A stretch of 7,961 bases of DNA from Afipia sp. (GTDB lineage: Bacteria > Pseudomonadota > Alphaproteobacteria > Rhizobiales > Xanthobacteraceae): the NCBI GenBank assembly GCA_020056155.1, contig JAGVII010000028.1:1-7961 (forward strand), given 5' to 3'. Shown one piece after another: positions 1-6,871 of this stretch (the first letter of the stretch is position 1; the number at the start of each line of letters is the position of its first letter). The position numbers and the translations under genes are program-made. The notes beneath the pieces were generated by a model, which searched no databases, was not told where the DNA came from, and saw nothing but the letters and a program-made list of their open reading frames with translations.

Positions 1-502
1 CAGCTTCAATGTCAGTGGCGGGATGTTCGGCGGCACCGTGGGTGCCCAAATCCAGCAGGGGTATGTGGTGCTCGGCCTTGAGGGCGATCTTGATTGGGCG
101 AACATCAAGGGCAGCGGCATCTCAAATCCGGCTATCGCTGGCATCGGGCAGGGTATTACGCTCAATATCGCATCCAACATCAGCGCCGTTGGAACGGCAA
201 GAGCACGCGTCGGCGTCGCGATGAATAACACGCTATTCTACGTGACCGGTGGTGCGGCATTTGTGAAATCGAGCGTCAATGGCACCTCAATTGCTGGCGC
301 GCCGTGCGGTACACTCGGTGTGTTCCCGAATTGCGCGGCCTCCGCTTGGCACCCTGGAATCGCTGCAGGCGTGGGCATGGAATATGGCTTCACACCTAAC
401 TGGTCCGTGAAGGGTGAATATCTTTACACGCAGGTGATCGGCACAGGCGCGAGCACTGACAAGCTCAACACCTTCCGTGGCGGCATTAATTATCGATTTT
501 GA
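1..502 (+). CDS. Outer-membrane beta-barrel (Omp25/Omp31-like porin family) protein, 3' fragment
   Basis: The 5' end lies outside the window; the visible frame (first full codon at 2) gives about 166 C-terminal residues. They alternate polar and hydrophobic residues and are rich in Gly, as in beta-strands (IQQGYVVLGLEGDLDW, MEYGFTPNWSVKGEYLY). The protein ends in GGINYRF: a terminal aromatic Phe preceded by alternating hydrophobics is the classic signal for insertion by the outer-membrane assembly machinery. A Cys pair in the segment GAPCGTLGVFPNC could form a loop disulfide. The family (Omp25/Omp31/RopB, small eight-stranded barrels of Rhizobiales) serves as abundant structural outer-membrane protein; transport function is unproven. 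The stop at 500-502 is followed by no recognisable terminator, and IS remnant sequence begins within about 60 bp, so the natural 3' flank may have been lost. Confidence 0.85.
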   Translation, partial: SFNVSGGMFGGTVGAQIQQGYVVLGLEGDLDWANIKGSGISNPAIAGIGQGITLNIASNISAVGTARARVGVAMNNTLFYVTGGAAFVKSSVNGTSIAGAPCGTLGVFPNCAASAWHPGIAAGVGMEYGFTPNWSVKGEYLYTQVIGTGASTDKLNTFRGGINYRF

Positions 503-560
503 AATAAAAGATGAGGTGGGACGACCGTCCGCATGGGTGTTCAGGCCGATCGGCTCCTGC

Positions 561-1080
561 GATTTGCGTAAGCGTTTATCCGAGAGACGGGCGTGCCGGG
601 CATTAGGTCAGCATCGATCGACGCAGCGCAAGATCCCAACGACACCCGATGACGAGGTAGCATTGACTGCCGACATCATCGAGCTTGCCCGCCAATATGG
701 CCGCTACGGATATCGCCGGATTACGGCGTTGCTTCGCAGAGCCGGCTGGACGGTGAACAAGAAGCGTGTTGAGCGGATCTGGCGGTGTGAGGGGCTGAAG
801 GTCCCTGCCAAACAGCCTAAACGCGGGCGTCTGTGGCTCAACGACGGCTCGTGCAGGTTGCCTGTCGCAGTAGCACGTTTAGTGTCGACTGGCGGACGTG
901 ATCTCACCAGAGGGGTGCCAGAGCACATTCGATCAGACTCCGACGCGAAGATGACGGCCGAGATCTACGCAAATGACTCGCGAAGCTGGGGTGAGAAGGG
1001 GGTCTACATTGCGCCCGGCACTCGATTGGAAAACGCTAATGCGAGCCTTTAACGGTAAACCGCGCGGCGCCTGAACGTTA
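561..1080 (+). pseudogene. Degenerate IS3-family transposase orfB remnant
   Basis: Residues read from 561 (RKRLSERRACRALGQHRSTQR, then [19 protein letters not shown] and [20 protein letters not shown]) match the N-terminal part of IS3-family OrfB and parallel the intact OrfB in this window. After the LNDGSC segment (~856) about 58 codons are missing, including the YDF block carrying the first catalytic Asp. Homology resumes at RGVPEHIRSDSDAKMTAE (~914), where the usual SDNG motif has become SDSD. Near 1033-1055 small indels break the frame, so the [11 protein letters not shown] region survives only as shifted bases. An open frame runs from 477 to 1052, but its first 28 codons overlap the barrel gene and are not transposase. 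No orfA or terminal repeat of this copy was found upstream. It is certainly inactive, and it lies tail to tail with the complete IS. Confidence 0.85.
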
Positions 1081-1939
1081 AATTGACCTGACGGATATTT
1101 TGGACCAGCGGGATAGAGACTACTGCATTGCTGTGCTCGTTCAGGGATGAGTGCGGTCTGATCGTGTTGAAGTGCTTGCGCCATTGCTCGATGACGACGG
1201 TGGCCTCCTTCAAGCTGTAGAAGATTTCGCCGTTGAGGCATTCGTCCCGTAGCTTGCCGTTGAAGGACTCGCAGTAGCCATTCTCCCATGGGCTGCCGGG
1301 CGCTATGTAGAGCGTCTTCGATCCCAGCTTTGCAAACCAGCTGCGCACAATCTTTGCCGTCATCTCCGCGCCGTTGTCGGAACGAACGTGTTCCGGCACA
1401 CCGCGCTCAATCATCACGTCGGCCATGGTATCGATGACGCCAAAGCTGTTGATGCGACGGGCCACCCTGATCGCCAGGCACTCCCTGGTAAACTCGTCGA
1501 TCAGCGTCATAAGCCGGAGCTTACGGCCATCATTGGTCTGCGCCTCGACGAAGTCGTAGCTCCATACATGATTAGGATGCTGCGGCCTCAAACGGATGCA
1601 GGATCCGTCGTTGAGCCACAGCCGGCCGCGCGGTCGCTGTTTGCTGGGTACTTTCAGCCCCTCACGGCGCCAGATTCGCTGAACTCGATCACAGCCCACC
1701 TGCCAGCCTGCGTCGACCAGCAGCGATGTGATCCGGCGATAGCCATATCGTCCGTATTGCGATGCCAGAGCGACAATCGCTCTCGTCAGTGCATCTTCAT
1801 CGGATCGGACGATGGTGGTGTATCGCTGGGTTCCGCGGTGCTGGCCGACGATCCGGCAGGCCTGGCGTTCGGAGAGACCGTACTTCCCTCGAATGCCCTC
1901 AACTGCCTGCCGGCGCCGCTCAGGGCTTATAAGTTTCCC
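1049..1939 (-). CDS. IS3-family transposase OrfB (DDE integrase domain), made by -1 frameshift from orfA
   Basis: The frame begins [21 protein letters not shown], followed by the HTH_21-like segment ([17 protein letters not shown]) and an rve integrase core. Catalytic residues are visible: Asp in SYDFVEA (codon 1553-1555), Asp in RSDNGAEM (1376-1378) and Glu in YCESFNG (1268-1270). The last two are 35 residues apart, the expected DD35E spacing. There is no ATG, GTG or TTG between the upstream stop (1967-1969) and well inside the domain; the first GTG is at 1699. Expression therefore requires frameshifting, giving a predicted OrfAB of about 385 residues. The C-terminus is odd: after RPHSSL the usual tail is replaced by [11 protein letters not shown]..., and the reading frame crosses the terminal repeat so that roughly the last 12 residues come from flanking DNA. 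Catalytically it looks complete, but activity is uncertain. Confidence 0.88.
   Translation of the reverse strand, partial: GKLISPERRRQAVEGIRGKYGLSERQACRIVGQHRGTQRYTTIVRSDEDALTRAIVALASQYGRYGYRRITSLLVDAGWQVGCDRVQRIWRREGLKVPSKQRPRGRLWLNDGSCIRLRPQHPNHVWSYDFVEAQTNDGRKLRLMTLIDEFTRECLAIRVARRINSFGVIDTMADVMIERGVPEHVRSDNGAEMTAKIVRSWFAKLGSKTLYIAPGSPWENGYCESFNGKLRDECLNGEIFYSLKEATVVIEQWRKHFNTIRPHSSLNEHSNAVVSIPLVQNIRQVNLTFRRRAVYR
1084..1106. repeat. Right (orfB-side) terminal inverted repeat of the IS
   Basis: Starts TGACCTGAC and ends TTTTGGACC. It matches the opposite end of the element at the outer 9 bases and the inner TTTTGGACC block, with substitutions and a 2-nt length difference in the middle. The orfB frame reads through it. 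Confidence 0.85.
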
Positions 1940-2205
1940 GAGGCAACGTCCTTGAGCACCTGCTTCTCAAGCGACAGATCGGCGACGAGACGCTTGAGAC
2001 GAACGTTCTCCCGCTCCAGGTCCTTCATCCGCTTCGCCTGATCGAGCTCAAGTCCGCCGTATTCCTTTCGCCAGCGATAATAACTCTGCTGCGAAATCCC
2101 GGCTTCCCGGCACGCCACGGGCGCACCCTTACCCTGCGACATCAATACTTCAATCTGGCGCAGTAGCACCACGATCTGCTCCGCGCTGAACCTCTTCTTC
2201 GGCAT
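1927..2205 (-). CDS. IS3-family transposase OrfA (helix-turn-helix plus leucine zipper)
   Basis: A 92-residue protein starting [12 protein letters not shown]. It holds an N-terminal helix-turn-helix (roughly residues 5-50, with the typical [16 protein letters not shown]) and a C-terminal heptad-rich helix (roughly 55-85, [20 protein letters not shown]) that in the family forms a leucine zipper for OrfA/OrfAB multimerisation. OrfA binds the terminal repeats and modulates transposition. I chose the ATG at 2205 because AAGGAG lies 8 nt upstream; in-frame GTG (2208) and TTG (2211) codons are less likely. The frame stops at 1927-1929, six nucleotides after the slippery heptamer. The protein appears intact and of normal length. 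Confidence 0.9.
   Translation of the reverse strand: MPKKRFSAEQIVVLLRQIEVLMSQGKGAPVACREAGISQQSYYRWRKEYGGLELDQAKRMKDLERENVRLKRLVADLSLEKQVLKDVASGNL
1933..1939 (-). promoter_or_regulatory. Programmed -1 frameshift slippery heptamer G_GGA_AAC
   Basis: On the minus strand the seven bases GGGAAAC are phased as G GGA AAC in the orfA frame (codons TCG GGA AAC TTA TAA). This is the canonical X_XXY_YYZ pattern. A -1 slip re-reads them as GGG AAA and continues CTT ATA AGC, giving the GKLIS start of OrfB. The orfA stop is two codons further on. Confidence 0.85.
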
Positions 2206-2245
2206 CACCAAAGCTCCTTTCCAAGCTCAGTTTCTCACAAAGCTT

Positions 2246-2270
2246 GGTCCAAAAAAGCCCGGTCAGGTCA
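2246..2270. repeat. Left (orfA-side) terminal inverted repeat of the IS
   Basis: On the minus strand it begins TGACCTGACC and ends TTTTGGACC. It lies just upstream of orfA, with about 40 bp between it and the orfA start. In IS3 elements this end normally carries the weak transposase promoter. Confidence 0.85.
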
Positions 2271-2462
2271 TCGCCAGCCAGCCAGTGCGGCTTTCGGAGA
2301 GATTGCTTTCTTTGCGTGGCGTATTCTTTGCCGTCCAATCCTCGGCGGACTGCATCACAAATATGTCCGGATTTGATTTGCGACAGGCACAGGACGGATA
2401 GGGAGGAAAAACCGAAGGAAGATGCGACTCTAATTTCGATGGTTGTGCTCATTCGTATCGGC
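2271..2462. other. Intergenic region between the IS and the regulator gene; no supported feature
   Basis: These 192 bases separate the IS end from the stop codon of the large regulator. I see no convincing stem-loop/T-tract terminator on the minus strand, no RNA gene and no supported coding region. A minus-strand open frame from an ATG at 2452 crosses into the IS, but it has no recognisable domain. The sequence may be leftover flanking DNA from an older arrangement. Confidence 0.5.
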
Positions 2463-5342
2463 TTACTCTGGCAGCCTGCGTATCTCTGCCAGCAACGCCT
2501 TGGCTCGCCGAAACGGAACGGTTTCGAATCCCTCCACGAACTTCGACACCGTTCCGTGAAGCGTATGGGCTGCCTCTTCATGCCGCCCGGCACTGCGCAG
2601 GTACCTAGCCAGGCTGGTCGCTGCCCGAAGTTCCCATCCTAGGGCGGCTTGCTTCGCGGAAACTCCGATTGATTGCCGCAAATGATCTTCAGCCGATTTG
2701 GAGTACTCTCCCGCCACTTGTGCGAGGACATCGCCGCGTATCCGCAAGGCTTCAGGTAGCCACCAAAACGCTTCGGATTTACGCGTCCTTTCCAGTGATT
2801 CGGCGGATGCAATCAACGCCTCCTCGAATTGCCCGTCGGCCGCCAGGAGTTCGGCCAATTGTGCGATCATGGGGATAAATTGCCCCTCATATCGCGCTTC
2901 GGTCAGTTGCTCGAGCGCACGTCTCGTCAATCGTTCTCCATGCGCAAACTCGCCCTTGAAGAAAAGTAACCGCCCTTCATAACCGAGCGCTGAGGCGACG
3001 TAACTTTGAAGCCCATTGTCTGTCGCCACCTCTTTCAGTCTTTCAATAGCAGCTTGAGCTCTGTCGAACTGCTCCAAACTGGTGAAAAGCGAACAGTTGC
3101 ACCACACCAGCGCCTGGCAAATCGAGGTTGGATTGCCGCTCGCTTCCGCTTCCGAATGTACGGCAACGCAAGCCTTTAAAGTCTGATCGAACAGCCCCTG
3201 ATGCCAGTAGACCCGCCCGATAACGCAGTGCGCATAAACCGAGTGGTTCATGCCCCAGCGTCCGATTTGTGATGCGTCCCTGTTTATCAGGAAGAACTGG
3301 CGTGCCTTGCGCGCTAGCGTTAGCGACTTGGTGAATTCGCCATGAAAGAATTGAGATGCGCTCTCCAGGCTGTTTACCATGGCGGTCGCCGCCTCGTCAC
3401 CGACCGACTTCGCCAGCTTCTTCGCCTTCTGAGTCAGCGCCATTGCGCTCTTCAGATCGACGCGCCGTTGATGGAACATGATCAGACCCAGCTGGGTGCG
3501 AAGCTCCCATGACTGATCCTCGAGGCGCTCTGCGATTTCTGTCGATCGTTGAAGAGCATCACGCGATTGGCCCGTCATGCCTTCGGTGAACATAACCGAA
3601 AGACCGAGTGCGGATTGCAGAACCATCTCAGTCCGCTCGGCCACAGGCTCCACTTTGAGGGCTTCGATTGCCTTCCCGGTCCAGCCGATGCATTCGGTCA
3701 GAAGCGAATTCTCCAACCAGATGGGGACCGCATGGGCCGCAAGCGAGATTCCCATAGCCGCCGCGCCACCAGGCGCGAACGCCCAATTGAGCACGCCACG
3801 GATATTGTCGAGTTCCTGAACCGCAGACCGGAGGAATAAAACTCTGCGGAAATTCCCTGTCCGTGTCCGCAACATTTCAATCAGGTGGGACGCGAGACGA
3901 TCTGCCAGCTCATCTCGTTCAGAGCCCTCCATCAGCTTAGCAAGCACAAACGCTTTGGTGATCTCCAGCAACCGAAATCGCACCTCGTCAACGCCGACCT
4001 CGACAGATACCAGCGATTTACAAACGAGATCGGCAACGATCGATGCAGTGTCGGATATGCCCTTTGTGGGTACGACGGCAATTGCCGCATCGAGCGTGAA
4101 GCTGCCGGAAAATATCGCGAGGCACCTCAAGACATGCTGCTCTTTCTCGGAAAGCAGTTGATAGCTCCAGTCGAGCGCCGCCGCGATGGAGCGATGGCGA
4201 GGTAACGTGCCGCGATGGGTTTCGGAAAGGAAATGATTTCGATTTTCGATCCGCTCAGCCACCCCTCTGACGCCAAAGGCATCAACGCGGGCCGCGGCAA
4301 GTTCAATGGCAAGAGGATTACCGTCTAGGCCGCGGCAGATCCGAGCCGCAAATGCTGCATCTGCATCATTCAGTTCGAAGTTGTCCGCGATCGCTCTGGC
4401 CCTCTCGACGAACAATTGAACAGCGGGATACTTGAGCACGTCATTCCAACATCCGGCCGGAGATGCGGGTGGGCACTCCAGCGGAGCCAGGCGGAATACA
4501 TGTTCACCTTCGATCCGGAGCGACTCTCTACTGGTCGTTACGATCTTGACGCCCGGCGCTCCACGCAACAGCGTGGAGGCCGCTGCTGCAGCACCCTCGA
4601 TCACATGCTCGCAATTATCGAAGACCAGGAGGGTGCGCTTATACCGCAGCGCCGCAGCTATGCCGGAAAGAATGTCGGTCGATCTCACGTCTATCGGAAA
4701 CGCGGAAGTCAGCGCACTGGGGATCAGCGAGGCGCTGGTAATCGACGCCAGGTCGATGAACCAAACGCCGTGGGGATAGATGGTTAGTAACGATTCGGCT
4801 AGGCTGAGGGCTATAGCGGTCTTGCCGGCGCCAGGCGGGCCGACCACCGATAGAAGCCGACTCGCTTCAATCTTGTCCCGCAGGTAACGGAGCGCTTCTG
4901 CGCGGCCCACCAGGCGGGTTAGCTGTGCCGGCAGATTGTGGCTTGCAAGCGTGGTCGCGTCTTCGGCGAGGGGGCGCATGTCATCGACCAGCCGTATCGG
5001 TGCGACAAATCGGTATCCGCGCCCTGGACTGTTGATGATGTATTGGTTTGCCGCCTCACCATCGCCCAACGCCCGCCGCAGAGCGGCGACGTGAACGGTC
5101 AGATTCGCCTCGACGACGGTCGTATCCGGCCAAACGATGGCGACGAGGTCGCTCTTGCTGACGAGTTCGCCGGCGCGTTCGACGAGGGCGATCAGTATCT
5201 CGATGGCTCGGCTTCCGAGCCGCACTGTGCGATCGCCCTCGAACAGAAGGCGTTTTGAAGCAGAAAGGCGGAACGGACCGAAAAAGAAGGTTCGCTCCTG
5301 CTTGGGATCAACACCGGCCATCAGGATCGTTGATACTCGCAT
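2463..5342 (-). CDS. Large winged-helix / NB-ARC-type ATPase / TPR-like transcriptional regulator (STAND family)
   Basis: A 959-residue protein. Residues ~20-113 are an OmpR/CadC-type winged-helix DNA-binding domain (FFFGPFRLSASKRLLFEG... NQYIINSPGRGYRFVAP). Residues ~135-400 form a STAND/NB-ARC ATPase: Walker A GPPGAGKT (168-175), Walker B TLLVFDNCEHV (237-247), a sensor-like IVTTSRESL (267-275) and a GLDGNPLAIELAAAR motif (338-352). The remainder (~500-950) is helical and TPR-like, a likely ligand or protein sensing surface. Such MalT/AfsR-like ATPases are known to act as signal-dependent transcription activators in the cytoplasm; the inducer here is unknown. All ATPase motifs are intact and no frameshift is seen. 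The ATG at 5342 has AAGGG 8 nt upstream; an in-frame ATG at 5321 is an alternative, since the winged helix begins only near residue 19. It lies 72 bp downstream of the co-oriented helical gene and may control the divergent hydrolase operon. Confidence 0.9.
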   Translation of the reverse strand: MRVSTILMAGVDPKQERTFFFGPFRLSASKRLLFEGDRTVRLGSRAIEILIALVERAGELVSKSDLVAIVWPDTTVVEANLTVHVAALRRALGDGEAANQYIINSPGRGYRFVAPIRLVDDMRPLAEDATTLASHNLPAQLTRLVGRAEALRYLRDKIEASRLLSVVGPPGAGKTAIALSLAESLLTIYPHGVWFIDLASITSASLIPSALTSAFPIDVRSTDILSGIAAALRYKRTLLVFDNCEHVIEGAAAAASTLLRGAPGVKIVTTSRESLRIEGEHVFRLAPLECPPASPAGCWNDVLKYPAVQLFVERARAIADNFELNDADAAFAARICRGLDGNPLAIELAAARVDAFGVRGVAERIENRNHFLSETHRGTLPRHRSIAAALDWSYQLLSEKEQHVLRCLAIFSGSFTLDAAIAVVPTKGISDTASIVADLVCKSLVSVEVGVDEVRFRLLEITKAFVLAKLMEGSERDELADRLASHLIEMLRTRTGNFRRVLFLRSAVQELDNIRGVLNWAFAPGGAAAMGISLAAHAVPIWLENSLLTECIGWTGKAIEALKVEPVAERTEMVLQSALGLSVMFTEGMTGQSRDALQRSTEIAERLEDQSWELRTQLGLIMFHQRRVDLKSAMALTQKAKKLAKSVGDEAATAMVNSLESASQFFHGEFTKSLTLARKARQFFLINRDASQIGRWGMNHSVYAHCVIGRVYWHQGLFDQTLKACVAVHSEAEASGNPTSICQALVWCNCSLFTSLEQFDRAQAAIERLKEVATDNGLQSYVASALGYEGRLLFFKGEFAHGERLTRRALEQLTEARYEGQFIPMIAQLAELLAADGQFEEALIASAESLERTRKSEAFWWLPEALRIRGDVLAQVAGEYSKSAEDHLRQSIGVSAKQAALGWELRAATSLARYLRSAGRHEEAAHTLHGTVSKFVEGFETVPFRRAKALLAEIRRLPE

Positions 5343-5349
5343 ATCACAA

Positions 5350-5371
5350 GCCCTTAGCCTTCTCGAAGGGC
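5350..5371 (-). promoter_or_regulatory. Candidate hairpin pairing with the regulator's Shine-Dalgarno
   Basis: On the minus strand GCCCTT (5371-5366) can pair with AAGGGC (5355-5350), and that second arm contains the AAGGG Shine-Dalgarno located 8 nt before the regulator ATG. An alternative, mutually exclusive pairing CCTTC/GAAGG (5369-5365 with 5362-5358) would leave the ribosome site free. The stem is only 6 bp, so its role is inferred from geometry. Confidence 0.35.
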
Positions 5372-5383
5372 GGTGTCCATCAT
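5354..5383 (-). other. Candidate nine-codon upstream ORF ending in the regulator's ribosome site
   Basis: ATG ATG at 5383-5378 opens a short frame, MMDTALREG, that stops with TAA at 5356-5354, overlapping the AAGGG Shine-Dalgarno of the 959-aa regulator. Its own ribosome site is weak (only TTGG nearby). Translation would pass through the hairpin at 5350-5371. This may be a coupling leader or chance. Confidence 0.2.
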
Positions 5384-5414
5384 ACCAATGATCAGCAGAA
5401 GGGGCTACCGGCCG

Positions 5415-5852
5415 TTACAAACCCGAGCCGGCTTCTCGCTCAATTTGCAGCGCTATCGCTTGCCGCCGGGCATTGACCGCCGCCATCGTGATGCGTTCGG
5501 CCTCGACTGCCGTCAGGGCCGCCAGTTCTGCAGCCAGGATCGCCGATTGTTCGAGGAGATCGGCTCGGGCATGGAGGCGCGCGGTTTGTCGTTTGACAAT
5601 CCAGCCGGCCATCGTTTCCTGCGTTATGCCAGCGTCATGTTCGAGTGCGGCCTGAAGAAAATCACGAAGCTTTGTCGCGCGGTCGGAAGTTTCCTTGGCT
5701 GACCTCTGCATTTCAGCCGTCCGGATTTCCAATTGAGCTTCAGTCGGGCGCGCACTCCATGAAAAGAGCCCGCTGAGGTTGTCCAGGCTGACCTGCAATC
5801 GAAGCAGATAGGGGCGCAAGTCGTCAGCAAATTGGGCGAGATTGCCATTCAT
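5415..5852 (-). CDS. Hypothetical small all-helical protein upstream of the regulator
   Basis: I do not recognise this family. From the ATG at 5852 it encodes 145 residues (MNGNLAQFADDLRPYLLRLQ...). It is rich in Ala, Glu, Arg and Leu with long predicted amphipathic helices (residues ~45-80 and ~95-140) and no signal peptide, membrane segment, Cys or catalytic motif; a cytosolic helical or coiled-coil protein is likely. An in-frame GTG at 5876 would add eight residues, but GAGG about 10 nt before the ATG favours 5852. The stop at 5415-5417 lies 72 bp before the large regulator on the same strand, so the two may be cotranscribed and this may be an accessory partner. Its codon use looks like its neighbours', and coding is supported by an open frame with sensible composition. 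Confidence 0.65.
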   Translation of the reverse strand: MNGNLAQFADDLRPYLLRLQVSLDNLSGLFSWSARPTEAQLEIRTAEMQRSAKETSDRATKLRDFLQAALEHDAGITQETMAGWIVKRQTARLHARADLLEQSAILAAELAALTAVEAERITMAAVNARRQAIALQIEREAGSGL

Positions 5853-5912
5853 AATAAGCGCCTCATGCGCAGACACTGCTTCGCAGTATATGCTTGCAAC
5901 CGAAGAAATTCG

Positions 5913-5974
5913 TCCAAATCCTTACAAAAATCGGATGCGTATCCGAGCGGTCGGATCGTTCGGAAGGATTTGGA
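5913..5974. repeat. Perfect 11-bp inverted repeat enclosing TCGGAT half-sites
   Basis: TCCAAATCCTT (5913-5923) and AAGGATTTGGA (5964-5974) are exact reverse complements separated by 40 bp. Inside are TCGGAT (5931-5936), ATCCGA (5941-5946) and TCGGAT (5951-5956), each starting 10 bp after the previous one and alternating in orientation, plus a near copy TCGGAA at 5960-5965. The middle site can pair with either neighbour (loops GCGT or GCGG). Likely an operator cluster or RNA structure. Confidence 0.7.
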
Positions 5975-5984
5975 ATTTTTTATT
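5913..5984 (+). promoter_or_regulatory. Possible operator or attenuator-like leader of the hydrolase operon
   Basis: The 3' arm of the inverted repeat is followed by a T6 tract (5976-5981) and ATT, so in a plus-strand transcript it resembles an intrinsic terminator located about 235 nt before the hydrolase ATG. On DNA, the half-sites at one-turn spacing would suit an OmpR-type winged-helix protein such as the divergent regulator. Which role applies depends on where transcription starts, which I cannot determine. Confidence 0.4.
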
Positions 5985-6217
5985 GGTCACGCCCCCCGGG
6001 ACGCATGATCATCGCCGGGAGAAACCAGAGGTCCGACGTGCGGAGACCAGCTTGATTCCGGAAATTCCAACAAACCTGTTCCTGCCCCTCGAATTCTTGC
6101 GCCGACCCAGAACGAGCCGCCCTTTTCCGATCGACAAGCCCTTGTGGTCCTTCGCTTTCTGGCAACGCGTCGCTTTCGGCTGCCGCTCATGATCGCTAGT
6201 CACCAAGGAGAAAGAAG

Positions 6218-6871
6218 ATGTCCAAACTCGAAATGCTCACCCCGCAGAACAGCGCGATTGCGCTGATCGATTATCAGCCGGCCATGTTCCAGGGTGTTCA
6301 ATCGCACGATCGTCTGGTCACGATTAACAACGTCCAGATCCTCGCAAAGGCTGCCAAACTTTTCAAAATCCCGACGGTGTTGACGACGGTGGCTGCGGAT
6401 TCGTTTTCCGGCCCCTTCATGCCTGAGGTGGTCGAGGTGTTTCCGGACCACGACATCATCGACCGCACCTCGATGAATTCGTGGCTCGATGCGAACTTCC
6501 GAAAGGCGGTGGCAGCGACCGGCCGCAAGAAGTTCGTCATCGCCGGTCTGTGGACCGAGGCGTGCGTGATTTTCCCGACGCTGGACATGCTGAAGGAAGG
6601 CTATGAGATCTACATTGCCGCCGATGCTTGCGGCGACCTTTCACTCGAAGCCCATAACCGCGCAATGGAGCGCGCCATCCAGGCAGGCGCGGTTCCCATA
6701 ACATCTTCGCAATACGCCTACGAACTTCAACAGGACTGGGCGCGTAGTGAGACCTATGAGGGGATGATGGACATTCAACGCGCGCATTCACCCTACGGCG
6801 TCCAAATCCGGTTCTCGAAATGGGCCCTCGGCGAGCACGCCTCGGAAGGCGGCGCGAAGGCCGCCGAATAG
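6218..6871 (+). CDS. Isochorismatase-family cysteine hydrolase (YcaC-like)
   Basis: A 217-residue cytosolic protein beginning MSKLEMLTPQNSAIALIDYQPAMF. The isochorismatase-like fold is shown by the ALIDYQ strand with Asp18, the basic position at Arg83 (IIDRTSMNSW) and the nucleophile Cys116 in FVIAGLWTEACVIFPT, followed by the helix TLDMLKEGYE and strand IYIAADACGD. Together these form the family's Asp/basic/Cys active site. Length and spacing resemble E. coli YcaC (about 208 residues), whose substrate is unknown; the family as a whole hydrolyses amides and related bonds (nicotinamide, N-carbamoyl compounds, isochorismate). The start is well supported: AAGGAG at 6205-6210, 7 nt before the ATG. 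It is the first gene of an apparent operon with XapX (33-bp gap) and an exported amidohydrolase. The true substrate cannot be read from sequence. Confidence 0.92.
   Translation: MSKLEMLTPQNSAIALIDYQPAMFQGVQSHDRLVTINNVQILAKAAKLFKIPTVLTTVAADSFSGPFMPEVVEVFPDHDIIDRTSMNSWLDANFRKAVAATGRKKFVIAGLWTEACVIFPTLDMLKEGYEIYIAADACGDLSLEAHNRAMERAIQAGAVPITSSQYAYELQQDWARSETYEGMMDIQRAHSPYGVQIRFSKWALGEHASEGGAKAAE

Larger units (their letters stand above)
1084..2270 (-). mobile_element. IS3-family insertion sequence (IS407-like), 1187 bp
   Basis: The element is bounded by imperfect inverted repeats starting with TG and ending with CA: TGACCTGACGGATATTTT... at 1084 and, read on the minus strand, TGACCTGACCGGGCTTTTTT... 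from 2270. It carries orfA and orfB in the usual IS3 arrangement, orfB in the -1 frame. Length fits the family (about 1.2-1.3 kb), slightly on the short side. Catalytic DDE residues are intact. The flanks are aat (1081-1083) and tcg (2271-2273), so no 3- or 4-bp target duplication is visible, which suggests rearrangement after insertion. The IS407 subgroup is suggested by protein style only. Confidence 0.88.
5853..6217. other. Divergent intergenic control region
   Basis: About 365 bases separate the minus-strand pair (helical protein and regulator) from the plus-strand hydrolase operon. It should contain promoters for both directions. I could not pick a convincing -35/-10 pair on either strand. 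The left part (5913-5984) is strongly structured and described separately. A short perfect palindrome TTCCGGAA is at 6056-6063. The region from ~6070 to 6200 shows no clear structure, and open frames across it lack recognisable protein character. Confidence 0.6.

Noticed and set aside
1388..2041. 217-codon plus-strand open frame across the IS
   Set aside because: It is antisense to the well-supported orfA/orfB pair and its product has no family character; it reflects the high GC content.
2150..2452. Minus-strand open frame beginning MSTTIEIRVASS that spans the gap after the regulator and enters the IS
   Set aside because: No ribosome site or domain is evident, and half of it lies inside the IS overlapping orfA in another frame. 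It is at best a fragment truncated by the IS.
3549..4787. Several plus-strand open frames of about 60-125 codons (e.g. 3549-3839, 3885-4205, 4416-4787)
   Set aside because: All are antisense to the continuous 959-aa regulator frame and show no recognisable domain or good ribosome site.
2463..5342. Anti-phage STAND (Avs-like) defence protein
   Set aside because: The N-terminus is a clear OmpR/CadC-type DNA-binding winged helix, not a nuclease, protease or membrane effector, so a transcription regulator explains it better.
5842..6192. Plus-strand open frame across the divergent intergenic region
   Set aside because: It overlaps the start of the minus-strand helical gene and the inverted repeat, has low-complexity Arg/Pro-rich composition and no convincing ribosome site.
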